A DNA stretch of 41,866 bases. Source: an uncultured Bacteroidota bacterium. Lineage in GTDB: Bacteria; Bacteroidota; Bacteroidia; Chitinophagales; Chitinophagaceae. The stretch lies in the NCBI GenBank assembly GCA_903839875.1, contig CAIMDZ010000050.1:1-41866 (forward strand), read 5' to 3'. Positions within the stretch are counted from its first letter, which is position 1. Every line of letters starts with the position of its first letter. Shown here piece after piece: positions 33,921 through 41,591 of the stretch. The notes beneath the pieces were generated by a model that saw only the letters and a list, made by a program, of their open reading frames with translations, did not search any database and was not told the DNA's origin. A program made the position numbers and the translations under genes.

Positions 33921-35162
33921 TTGAAGGGCTTATTTTCATTATTCTTATTGTTTTGGCTTTTTGCTCCGCTCGCGGGCCAGGCTCAGCTTGACAAGCATGC
34001 AGTACCCATCTCTTATGACAGTATTGCCGCCTGCAAAACCGCAGCTGTTAATAACGAAACTGACATCATTGACGTTGCCCGGAAATTGCTTAACAACAAA
34101 GCATGCAAGCGCGTAGATACCGGCGAGGTTAAGTCCCGAAAACTGCGCATCTCAGTAGTACCTGCCGCCGGTTACACGCTCCAGACCGATCTCGCCGGTA
34201 TTGTTGCCTCCAATGCGACTTTTTATACTCATCCCGATGCCAATGCCTCTACCTTTCTTACCAGCTTCACCTATACCGTCCGCAACCAGATCATATTTCC
34301 TTTCCAGACCAGCCTCTGGACTAGCAAAAACAAGTACAACATTATCATAGACTGGCGTTACCTCTACTTCCCTTCCTACACCTACGGCCTTGGAGGCCAT
34401 ACTTCACTCAACGATGGTTATATAGTCACCTATTCCACCATTCACCTGCACCAGGCTGCGCTTCGTAAACTTACGAACAACATGTACGCCGGCCTTGGCT
34501 ACAACTTCGATTACTACTGGGATATCAAAGAGCTCAATCCTCCGCCCAACAAGGTTACCGATTTCGAGAACTATGGGTATGAAAAAACCGAGTTCGCTTC
34601 CGGCATAACCCTTAATTACCTGTACGACGACCGTACTAACCCCGTTAACCCTGAACGCGGCAATTTTGTGAATGTTATCTACCGCACCAACCTCTCCTTC
34701 CTCGGCAACACTAACACCTGGCGTTCTCTCGCCATTGACCTCCGCAAGTACGTCACCTTTCCATCAGGCACACGCAATATCCTTGCCTTCTGGAGTTACG
34801 AATGGCTCACCCTCAACGGCAAGCCCCCCTATATGATGCTCCCCAACACAGGCGGCGACCCTTATAACAACACCGGCCGCGGCTACATCCAGGGCCGCTT
34901 CCGCGGCGACAACATGGCCTACCTAGAAGGCGAGTACCGCTTTGTCATCTCCCGGAACGGCCTGTTCGGTGGCGTAGTATTTGCCAACGCCGAATCATTC
35001 TCCGAGCAGGGCACCAAAAAATTCGAGACCATAGCCCCCGGCTACGGCCTCGGCATCCGCCTCAAGTTCAACAAATTCTCCCGCACCAACGTAGCCCTTG
35101 ACTACGGCTTTGGGCAGGGCGGCTCCGGTGGCTTGTTTGTAAATGTAGGAGAGGTGTTTTAA
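33921..35162 (+). CDS. BamA/TamA-family (Omp85-type) outer-membrane beta-barrel protein
   Basis: A 413-residue protein with a signal peptide (KGLFSLFLLFWLFAPLAG, cut before QAQL). The start is TTG at 33921, since an in-frame stop at 33894 excludes any upstream ATG and no ATG lies near the signal peptide. There is no POTRA domain; from about residue 70 it is a barrel with alternating strands, e.g. IIIDWRYLYFPSYTYGLGG, then NMYAGLGYNFDYYW, LNYLYDDRTNPVNPERGNFV and the conserved RGYIQGRFRGDN strand region. The end GSGGLFVNVGEVF has the C-terminal Phe beta-signal. It resembles the single-domain Omp85-like barrels of Bacteroidota. Its 3' end is duplicated just downstream. Confidence 0.85.
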   Translation: MKGLFSLFLLFWLFAPLAGQAQLDKHAVPISYDSIAACKTAAVNNETDIIDVARKLLNNKACKRVDTGEVKSRKLRISVVPAAGYTLQTDLAGIVASNATFYTHPDANASTFLTSFTYTVRNQIIFPFQTSLWTSKNKYNIIIDWRYLYFPSYTYGLGGHTSLNDGYIVTYSTIHLHQAALRKLTNNMYAGLGYNFDYYWDIKELNPPPNKVTDFENYGYEKTEFASGITLNYLYDDRTNPVNPERGNFVNVIYRTNLSFLGNTNTWRSLAIDLRKYVTFPSGTRNILAFWSYEWLTLNGKPPYMMLPNTGGDPYNNTGRGYIQGRFRGDNMAYLEGEYRFVISRNGLFGGVVFANAESFSEQGTKKFETIAPGYGLGIRLKFNKFSRTNVALDYGFGQGGSGGLFVNVGEVF

Positions 35163-35240
35163 AAGTGGCATTGCCCGCCGAAGCTTTTGCAAAAAGCGAT
35201 TGACAGTGGCTTGTTTGTAAATGTGGGTGAGGTGTTTTAA
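35128..35240. repeat. 35-bp direct duplication of the barrel gene's 3' end around a 43-bp palindromic insert
   Basis: Copy 1 (35128-35162) encodes GGLFVNVGEVF and the stop of the barrel gene. Copy 2 (35206-35240) repeats it at 33 of 35 bases and ends in the same TTTTAA. Between them are 43 bases containing GCTTTTGCAAAAAGC, a palindrome. The offset is 78 bases, a multiple of three, so copy 2 is in frame and would encode SGLFVNVGEVF if the first stop were absent. Confidence 0.9.
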
Positions 35241-35441
35241 TAAAAGAAATAATTTTGGTTCCAGTGCGCATTCGATTCCTCAGGGCAGGCTCTGCCACTA
35301 AAGCTGATAATAGCAGCCCCTGCAGGGACTACAAAAATCCCCCCCCCCAACATCCCCTCTTAAAAAATACTTTAACACTCCGTGGCACGGGATTTTATAC
35401 AATCTAAGCAGAAAGATAGTTTAACCTCTAAAATAAAGAAT
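35241..35441. other. Gap with a run of ten C residues upstream of the Cys-rich protein gene
   Basis: Bases 35339-35348 are ten consecutive Cs, about 93 bases before the start codon of the next gene. A CCTGCAGG palindrome lies at about 35319-35326. No gene is seen. Homopolymer runs of this length often vary in length between cells. Confidence 0.7.
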
Positions 35442-35954
35442 ATGAAAACGACAATATTAATTTCGCTGCTGTGCCTCGCCTCAATGGGAGCTTATGCACA
35501 ATCTTCATACAATCATGCGGTATGCAAAAAAGCACATAATATGCCGAAGGGTGCAAGACCGGTGTTCCCGGAAGGTTCGTATACTGCACTGCAGGACCCT
35601 TCCTGCCCTCCCTGCTACGAATACAGGTCTAAATATGGTTATTTGGTAATGGAATGCCCCTTCTTAAGGTTTCCGGCTGAACATGGCAACAAAAGTGAAC
35701 CCCTGGTAACTCAGAAATACCCCATAGATGGAGCGATGGAAGTACAGGCACAGAATGTGTATAGCGGTTATTATCCGGCAGTATGCAGGAAAGCCCCCAA
35801 TATGCCGGCAGGAGCCAGGCCCGTATTCCCTTCATCAGCCTATACCCCTTTACAAGACCCTTCATGCCCTCCATGTTATGAATACAGGTCGAAATACGGA
35901 TACATGGTTATGGAGTGCCCTTATTTAAGGTTTGTACCAGAACATAACGACTAA
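35442..35954 (+). CDS. Secreted protein made of two near-identical four-cysteine modules
   Basis: The ATG at 35442 gives a 170-residue protein with a signal peptide (MKTTILISLLCLASMGAYA, cut before QSSY). The mature part is one ~60-residue module repeated twice with an 87-residue offset. Each has AVC-K-A, NMP-GARPVFP, Y-(T)-LQDPSCPPCYEYRSK, and YGY-VMECP-LRF. Cysteines are at 28, 55, 58, 72 and again at 115, 142, 145, 159, so two disulfides or a metal site per module are possible. I know no named family with this pattern; it contains no sorting domain, so it may stay in the periplasm or be secreted by another route. Confidence 0.75.
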   Translation: MKTTILISLLCLASMGAYAQSSYNHAVCKKAHNMPKGARPVFPEGSYTALQDPSCPPCYEYRSKYGYLVMECPFLRFPAEHGNKSEPLVTQKYPIDGAMEVQAQNVYSGYYPAVCRKAPNMPAGARPVFPSSAYTPLQDPSCPPCYEYRSKYGYMVMECPYLRFVPEHND

Positions 35955-36080
35955 CAATAGCAGTAATTGCTTTTCATTACTGTCCGACACGGGTGCCTTT
36001 ATGGGTGTCCGTGTCATGTTTTTTATGCCCTGTTAATTTTTACCGTTCCTATACGTACATTTAGCCCTTCAAAATCAATT

Positions 36081-37565
36081 ATGCATTTTCATTCCCGACT
36101 ATATTTGGCAGTTTGCCTTTGTTTGTTTTTTTCATTCACAACCGGTGCGCAGCAGTGCGACTGTGGAAAAGAGTTCACATTTCTGTGTACCTATATAGAA
36201 AAGAACTATCCGGGCTACAACGACAAGATACCCGATTATAAAGACCTTAATTATAAAACCTTCACCGAAGAGTATACGGCAAAGACAACCGGGGAAACAA
36301 ACATTACCTATTGCATGGTGTTCATGAAGGAATGGCTGAAGTATTTTAAAGACAACCACCTGCAGATAGCCGCAAATCCCCTGATGGGAGAAGACAGCGT
36401 GATTCTTGCCGGGCGTATAAAAAATGCGGAGACACTCACTATAACCCCTGAAACACTAAAGGAACTTAAGAAAAGCAAAGGGGTAGAAGGTATTTATTAC
36501 GAATACGACTCGGTTTATAAAGTGGCTGTTATTAAGGCTCCGAACTCCTGGCGCACCTATGCTGCGGTAGTACTGGAATCAAGGAATAAGAACTGGATAC
36601 CGGGCATGGTGAAATTTGAAATGAAGGAAAAGAACGACAGTTCGAAAGTGGGGAAGAAATGGTATCCCGATTACCCATGTATTTTTCATATGGGCAACCA
36701 TGGCATTTATACCAATAAGATCATGAGTTTCAGCGGCTTTGGACTGGATGGCGGTATGTGGAAAAAAGATGGGCTCAAAGAATCGGCAACAGAACAGGCA
36801 GAAAGGAACAAACTGGCTAAGGAAAAAAAGACCAATCCTAAGAAAGGATGGAATTATTCCGAATTCAACAAACCCGATGACCAGGTAGCCTATATGCGCA
36901 TCAGTAATTTTGATGCAAGTGTAGCCGAAGAAATAGACTCATTTGTAAAAGCAAATGATGCTGTTGTCAGTTCCACTCCGTATCTCGTTCTGGATCTCCG
37001 GGGAAACGGTGGAGGGTCAGACCGTTCGTTCCAGTCATTGCTGCCGTATATTTATACCAAACCCATCATCTCAGTAGGCATGGGCGCACTTGCCACCCGC
37101 GATAATATTGACGCCGACAAAGCTGTCCTGACCAAAGTAAAACAGGATGATATAAAACGCTGGATTAACAGGGAGATAACGCAGATGGAAGAAAACTACG
37201 GGCGTTATACGCCCATATCAATTGATACATTTAAGTTGGATTCGGTAAAAAGGTATCCGGAAAAAATTGTGGTGCTCATAAATAGAGCCTGTGCCAGCAC
37301 TACCGAGCAATTCCTGCTGGCTGCGCAGCAAAGCAGTAAGGTGGTGATGATGGGCGAAACCACAGATGGCACCCTCGATTACTCCAATAAACGCCAGAAG
37401 AAATTCCCATGCATTCCATACACACTTGAATACCCTATCACACGCTCGGGCAGATTACCGCAGCACCCAATAGATAATATAGGTATAAAGCCCGATGTGC
37501 CTGCAAAGGATGATGATAACCTTGTAAAAGAAGCGATAAAATATCTTAAAACTCCTAAAAGGTAA
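36081..37565 (+). CDS. S41 family (C-terminal processing-type) peptidase, secreted
   Basis: The frame is open upstream, but the ATG at 36081 gives a signal peptide (MHFHSRLYLAVCLCLFFSFT then TGAQQ). The 494-residue protein has the S41 tail-specific protease core: LVLDLRGNGGGSDRSFQSLL at about 303-322, and the active-site region INRACASTTEQFLLAAQQ with Ser406 in ACASTTEQ. The Lys of the Ser-Lys dyad is not certain by eye. Residues 25-130 are a helical N-terminal domain with Cys pair QQCDCGKEF. There is no clear PDZ domain. The GldM-like gene follows 30 bases later on the same strand, so they may form one operon. Confidence 0.88.
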   Translation: MHFHSRLYLAVCLCLFFSFTTGAQQCDCGKEFTFLCTYIEKNYPGYNDKIPDYKDLNYKTFTEEYTAKTTGETNITYCMVFMKEWLKYFKDNHLQIAANPLMGEDSVILAGRIKNAETLTITPETLKELKKSKGVEGIYYEYDSVYKVAVIKAPNSWRTYAAVVLESRNKNWIPGMVKFEMKEKNDSSKVGKKWYPDYPCIFHMGNHGIYTNKIMSFSGFGLDGGMWKKDGLKESATEQAERNKLAKEKKTNPKKGWNYSEFNKPDDQVAYMRISNFDASVAEEIDSFVKANDAVVSSTPYLVLDLRGNGGGSDRSFQSLLPYIYTKPIISVGMGALATRDNIDADKAVLTKVKQDDIKRWINREITQMEENYGRYTPISIDTFKLDSVKRYPEKIVVLINRACASTTEQFLLAAQQSSKVVMMGETTDGTLDYSNKRQKKFPCIPYTLEYPITRSGRLPQHPIDNIGIKPDVPAKDDDNLVKEAIKYLKTPKR

Positions 37566-37595
37566 TAGGCATTATTATATGAAGAATATGAAAAA

Positions 37596-39215
37596 ATGGG
37601 CAAATCTCACATAAGCCCGACAGGAATTTATTCATCCCTAATATCAGTTTATATGGCACACGTGCAGTATTTACTTCTTGTGGTAATAATGTCTTGGGTT
37701 GGTATATCTAATGGCAATTGTCAGGAGAATAGGCAAAATAACAATAACAGTTTACCGGGGCCTGTTTTAGATGCTTTTAGAAATTGTACTGTTGGCTTTG
37801 AGGCCGCTGCAAGAAATGCTCAAACTGCTGTCAATAGTACTTTTGCATCCTTTGAAGTTACCTATTTGAAAACTGACCCGGTTCGGGCAAAGCCAGCTTG
37901 GGAAAAAGCAATTAAGGTGAAGGAATACACAAATGTATTGAGTGAGTATATCAACGAAACAAAATCACTGCTCATTCAAAAAGCCGGCGGCATAGACGAA
38001 AACAACGGAGATATCAAAGCCCGGGACAATACGGACATTACCCAACAATTGATGATCAATAACGGAAGAGCACAGGAACTAAAGAGCCGTATTGATGATA
38101 CCCGAAAGAAAATAATTGGTGTCCTGTCGCCTAAAGACCAGGAAGGTTTGCAACTGTCTTTAGCTGCGCAAGATCCGCGTGAATACAAAGGTGTGAAACG
38201 TACCTGGGAGGAGGAAAATTTCGGCAACGGAATCCCGGTTGCCACAGCCATAACTACGCTTACCAAAATACAGTCCGATCTTGTCAATTCCGAAGCCGAT
38301 GTTGTGAAAAAAATCCTTGGAGAAACAGACAATGCCACGATTATAAAGTACAACTATGGTGCCATGGTAGCGCCAAATTCCACTTACCTGTTTCCGGGTG
38401 AAGAATATAGGGCCGAGGTATTTTTACATGAAAGGACTCCGAAAAATATTCCCAATGAATTGATTGTAAATGGAAGAAAGGTGGATATTGCCCAAGGCCA
38501 GGGGGCTTATACTATAGTTGACCCGGTACCCGGTGATAAAACCTGGTCAGGAGTTATGCGCTTTAAAGACCAGAATGGCTACATAAAAGAGTACCCTATC
38601 CCTGAACAGCATTATACAGTTGCCAGGCCATTTGCATCAGCTTTTCTCAACAAAATGAGTGTCCTATACATTGGGGTAGATAATCCGGTAACCATAGCAT
38701 CGCCCAATTTCAAAAAAGATAAGCTTAGTGCAACCATTACTAACGGAGAAATAAAGGAGGGCAACGGCTGCATATACAATATAAGTGTTAGGCAGCCGGG
38801 TACTGTGAGGCTGAATGTTTATGGCGAAAAGGAAAACGAAAAAAAAATATTGCTGGATGTGTTCGAGTTCAGGGCTAAACGCATACCCGATCCCGCAGTA
38901 ACTTTTGGGCCGAAAGGCGGAGGTTCGATAAGGCTGGCAGAAATGGGAGCATACAACAGAGTTTTTGCTGTGCTCGACCAGTTCGATTTTAACGCTGCGT
39001 TCATTATCAGCCACTTTACGCTTCGTATTAATTTGCCGGGCAAACAGGAGCCTGTTCTGTTGGAATCCGCCAATCAATTACTGACTCCTGAAATGGTAAC
39101 CGAAATGAACCAATTGACAGCAGGAGCCATCGTTTCATTTACAGAAGTAAAAGCAACCGGGCCCGACGGGTTATTAAGAAAACTCACGCCAATTGTTTTC
39201 TTTGTGGAAAGATGA
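37596..39215 (+). CDS. Solitary divergent GldM-family protein
   Basis: GldM/PorM is the periplasm-spanning part of the type IX secretion and gliding motor. This 539-residue protein has the family layout: one hydrophobic segment near 22-38 (MAHVQYLLLVVIMSWVGI), the D1 helical domain starting PGPVLDAFRNCTVGF through NTDITQQLMINNG, a middle domain with NYGAMVAPNSTYLFPGEEYR, VNGRKVDIAQGQGAYTI, then MSVLYIGVDNPVTIASPN, and a final domain with IPDPAVTFGPKGGGSIRLAE. The start may also be the Met at 37653. The canonical N-terminus SPRQKMINMMYLVLTALLAL of motor GldM is missing, and gldK/L/N are absent nearby. It is a paralogue, and its role may not be motility. Confidence 0.82.
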   Translation: MGKSHISPTGIYSSLISVYMAHVQYLLLVVIMSWVGISNGNCQENRQNNNNSLPGPVLDAFRNCTVGFEAAARNAQTAVNSTFASFEVTYLKTDPVRAKPAWEKAIKVKEYTNVLSEYINETKSLLIQKAGGIDENNGDIKARDNTDITQQLMINNGRAQELKSRIDDTRKKIIGVLSPKDQEGLQLSLAAQDPREYKGVKRTWEEENFGNGIPVATAITTLTKIQSDLVNSEADVVKKILGETDNATIIKYNYGAMVAPNSTYLFPGEEYRAEVFLHERTPKNIPNELIVNGRKVDIAQGQGAYTIVDPVPGDKTWSGVMRFKDQNGYIKEYPIPEQHYTVARPFASAFLNKMSVLYIGVDNPVTIASPNFKKDKLSATITNGEIKEGNGCIYNISVRQPGTVRLNVYGEKENEKKILLDVFEFRAKRIPDPAVTFGPKGGGSIRLAEMGAYNRVFAVLDQFDFNAAFIISHFTLRINLPGKQEPVLLESANQLLTPEMVTEMNQLTAGAIVSFTEVKATGPDGLLRKLTPIVFFVER

Positions 39216-39217
39216 GT

Positions 39218-39255
39218 AGTAATTTATTAACGTTAAGGAGCTCTAATAAATTACT
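39218..39255. terminator. Perfect 12-bp AT-rich inverted repeat at the end of the GldM-like gene
   Basis: AGTAATTTATTA (39218-39229) is fully complementary to TAATAAATTACT (39244-39255) with a 14-base loop. It starts three bases after the GldM-like stop. No T-run follows, so it may be an mRNA 3' stabiliser or protein-binding palindrome rather than a true terminator. Confidence 0.6.
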
Positions 39256-39291
39256 GCATGTAATTTGGCCATCCACCTGAAATAACAAATT

Positions 39292-39315
39292 CCACCCGGT
39301 TAAATAACCAGGTTG
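39292..39315. repeat. Hairpin CCACC-C-GGTTA / TAACC-A-GGTTGG
   Basis: GGTTA and TAACC pair next to a two-base loop, extended by CC/GG pairs outside one mismatch. Part of the hairpin-rich gap following the GldM-like gene. Confidence 0.5.
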
Positions 39316-39443
39316 GAATACAAATAGATTTACTAAAAACCATTTCAGTTTCTAATAGGCGCGAGTACAAGATTTTTATGGAAAATCCTGTAGGTTCTGC
39401 GTAACAATAAGGTGGTGAATAAAATGATCATTGCAGTTAGTTT

Positions 39444-39692
39444 TTAAATAGCAGCGTTTAATATTGATGTGGAACTTGATAATTGAATTGTACGGTTATT
39501 TTTATTATTCTGATTACGCAATACTATAGCATCTTTTGAAACATAGGATGGCTGGTACACATTTACAATAATTCCATCCCTGATCTGGTAATTGCTAAGG
39601 GTTCTTCGAATCGCCTCTTTAGGAGATTTTATGTACTGTTTTCGCGGGTGGTTCCTGCATTCAGACTTCCTGGTTATAAGTTTCACATCCAT
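39444..39692 (-). CDS. Possible small protein of 82 residues, doubtful
   Basis: MDVKLITRKSECRNHPRKQY, then KSPKEAIRRTLSNYQIRDGI, and a Asn/Ser-rich tail. The first half is strongly basic and could bind nucleic acid; the second half shows poor coding character. No ribosome-binding site or promoter is clear. It lies alone in a 675-base gap. It may be a chance frame or the remains of a gene. Confidence 0.3.
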   Translation of the reverse strand: MDVKLITRKSECRNHPRKQYIKSPKEAIRRTLSNYQIRDGIIVNVYQPSYVSKDAIVLRNQNNKNNRTIQLSSSTSILNAAI

Positions 39693-39890
39693 AACTTGGA
39701 TTGTAAAAATATACGTTAACTATCAAATAACAAAACAAATACAGCGTCATTAACAAATTAAAATAAAATGATTGAGTTGATAATTAAATTTGTCTTTTTG
39801 CGGCAAATAAATAATTGTGTCAAATTTTTTTTAACAATTACGTCGTCGATATTTTATTATTGCTTAATATTGTTTCTTAACCATTAGGAT

Positions 39891-40952
39891 ATGAAAAAAA
39901 TAATGTACCTGGTATTTGCACTTTTTACTTTTCAGCAGGTAAGCGCGCAGATTACAATTACCGCCTCCGATATGCCCGTAGCAGGCGATACGTTACGTTA
40001 TAGCTTTGCCTCACCGGTAGGCTCTGCCATAAGCCCTGCAGACAGCGGTGCGGGCCATACATGGAACTACACCCTGACTCCCATAAGGCAGGCTGTTGAC
40101 ACTTACCAGACAGCATTATCGGTAAATCTGCTTTATTTTCTGATAGGGCCTACGGCATATGGCTACAAAGTCGCAGATAGCTTCCCGCTGCCATTGCCCG
40201 GCATATCTATTCGCCAGGTTTATACTTTTTTTGAGAAAAAAACTGGTCCGGCCCGCTACCAGGCGCAGGCGTTCGCGGCGAATATTGCAGGTATTCCTAC
40301 CCCGATAAATTATACCCAGCCGGATGTGTGGTACTTCTTCCCCCTAAACTATATGAACAATGACAGTGCCGCTTACGCGCTCAGCATAACGTTACCTACA
40401 TTAGGGTCATTAAAGCAAATCGGCTATAGAAAATCAAGAGTGGATGGTTGGGGTACCATAACAACCCCTTTTTATACAACGCCGGTAAATTGCATACGTA
40501 TCAGATCAGAGATCCACGAAATAGATTCTATATCGCTGATACCTATTCCTTTCCCGCGCAATACGGTTGAATATAAATGGCTGGTAAACGGAGATCATTA
40601 TCCCGCATTATGGGTTACCAGTAACCTGACTCCTCTTGGCGAAACCATTACCAGCATCAAATATCGGGATAACCCGATGCCTGATACAACCACAAATAAT
40701 GCAGTACACCAGGTATATAATCAGATTTCTGAAATCAAAGCATTTCCAAATCCTGCCGTTAATGGGTTGTTGACGCTTGACCTTCCTGCGGATTGGAAAT
40801 CCTTTGAAGTAGAGATTTTCGACATACAGGCGAGAGAAGTGGCCGTATCCAGGAATGAGCGGGAGCTAAATATTAATTCCTTACCGGCAGGTCAATATTT
40901 TGGTCGTGTAACATCAGGAACAAATGTGGGTTATCTGAAATTTGTGAAATGA
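39891..40952 (+). CDS. Secreted protein with T9SS type A sorting domain
   Basis: A 353-residue protein with signal peptide MKKIMYLVFALFTFQQVSA cut before QITI. The central region begins ASDMPVAGDTLRYSFASP, a pattern repeatedly seen at the start of T9SS cargo proteins of Chitinophagales. The C-terminal ~75 residues are a T9SS type A sorting domain: IKAFPNPAVNGLLTLDLP, VEIFDIQAREVAVSRNE, and LNINSLPAGQYFGRVTSGT then GYLKFVK. It stops one base before the stop of the converging PAS gene. Confidence 0.85.
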   Translation: MKKIMYLVFALFTFQQVSAQITITASDMPVAGDTLRYSFASPVGSAISPADSGAGHTWNYTLTPIRQAVDTYQTALSVNLLYFLIGPTAYGYKVADSFPLPLPGISIRQVYTFFEKKTGPARYQAQAFAANIAGIPTPINYTQPDVWYFFPLNYMNNDSAAYALSITLPTLGSLKQIGYRKSRVDGWGTITTPFYTTPVNCIRIRSEIHEIDSISLIPIPFPRNTVEYKWLVNGDHYPALWVTSNLTPLGETITSIKYRDNPMPDTTTNNAVHQVYNQISEIKAFPNPAVNGLLTLDLPADWKSFEVEIFDIQAREVAVSRNERELNINSLPAGQYFGRVTSGTNVGYLKFVK

Positions 40953-41591
40953 TCAGGGTTGTAAGCCTATTTCATTTGATTTCCGAACTACCTCTCTGAC
41001 GATTTCGTCAAGTTGTAGTGTTACTTTATTTATGCCGTCTATTATTTCTTTATTTACAGGGTCAGAAGTATCAACCAAATTAAATAAATTTGTTAGGCCA
41101 AGTATGGTTGCTACCGGTCCTCGGACTTTGTGTGATTCTATAAATGCAATTTCCCTAAGCGCCGTATTCTGCTCCTCTATTTTGAGCAGGTGTTTTCTAT
41201 GTTCGGTTATATCACGCGCTATGCAGGAAACCCCGGTTATTTTATGATCATTATCAAATACAGGATTGAATGTTACCGTTGTATACCTGGTTTCATTATT
41301 TACATTTATATCCTCAACAGATTTGAATGCCCGGCCCTTTAAAGCAAGCTGGTAGCAGCTTTCAAATTTCTCAGAATAGATTTTATTTTGCCCGTTGAAC
41401 AGAACATCATCTCCGATATTCAGTTCGCAATCAATAAAACAGGAAACCCATTTTCTGAATGATTTATTGCATTCAACGATTGTGCAATTGGTGTCAACAT
41501 ACCATATTGGCTCATCTATATGATTAAAAAGCAACTGCATATTTTTTTCATTTGCAATTACTTTTTCAATGTTAATGAGCTGTTCTGACAT
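40953..41591 (-). CDS. PAS-domain protein with HisKA-like dimerisation helix but no ATPase domain
   Basis: A 212-residue cytoplasmic protein. The PAS domain (about 15-130) begins with MQLLFNHIDEPIWYVDTNCT and ends with the typical GVSCIARDITEHRK. A helical region follows, with EIAFIESHKVRGPVATILGL at about 147-166. It resembles the phospho-accepting H-box of histidine kinases, His154 being the likely site. The chain then ends after about 45 residues, without the N, G1 and G2 boxes of an ATP-binding domain. Such PAS-HisKA-only proteins are common in Bacteroidota, so this is probably complete and acts as a phospho-relay or dimerising partner of a kinase encoded elsewhere. Confidence 0.8.
   Translation of the reverse strand: MSEQLINIEKVIANEKNMQLLFNHIDEPIWYVDTNCTIVECNKSFRKWVSCFIDCELNIGDDVLFNGQNKIYSEKFESCYQLALKGRAFKSVEDINVNNETRYTTVTFNPVFDNDHKITGVSCIARDITEHRKHLLKIEEQNTALREIAFIESHKVRGPVATILGLTNLFNLVDTSDPVNKEIIDGINKVTLQLDEIVREVVRKSNEIGLQP

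Larger units (their letters stand above)
39216..39890. other. Gap after the GldM-like gene with several inverted repeats
   Basis: A 675-base region. It holds the strong stem at 39218-39255, a second hairpin at 39292-39315, a third weaker one at 39368-39390 (GATTTT with AAAATC), and one doubtful small minus-strand frame (39444-39692, listed). TAAATTTG, a perfect -7 match, is at 39785-39792, 99 bases before the last T9SS cargo gene; no matching -33 was found. Confidence 0.5.
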
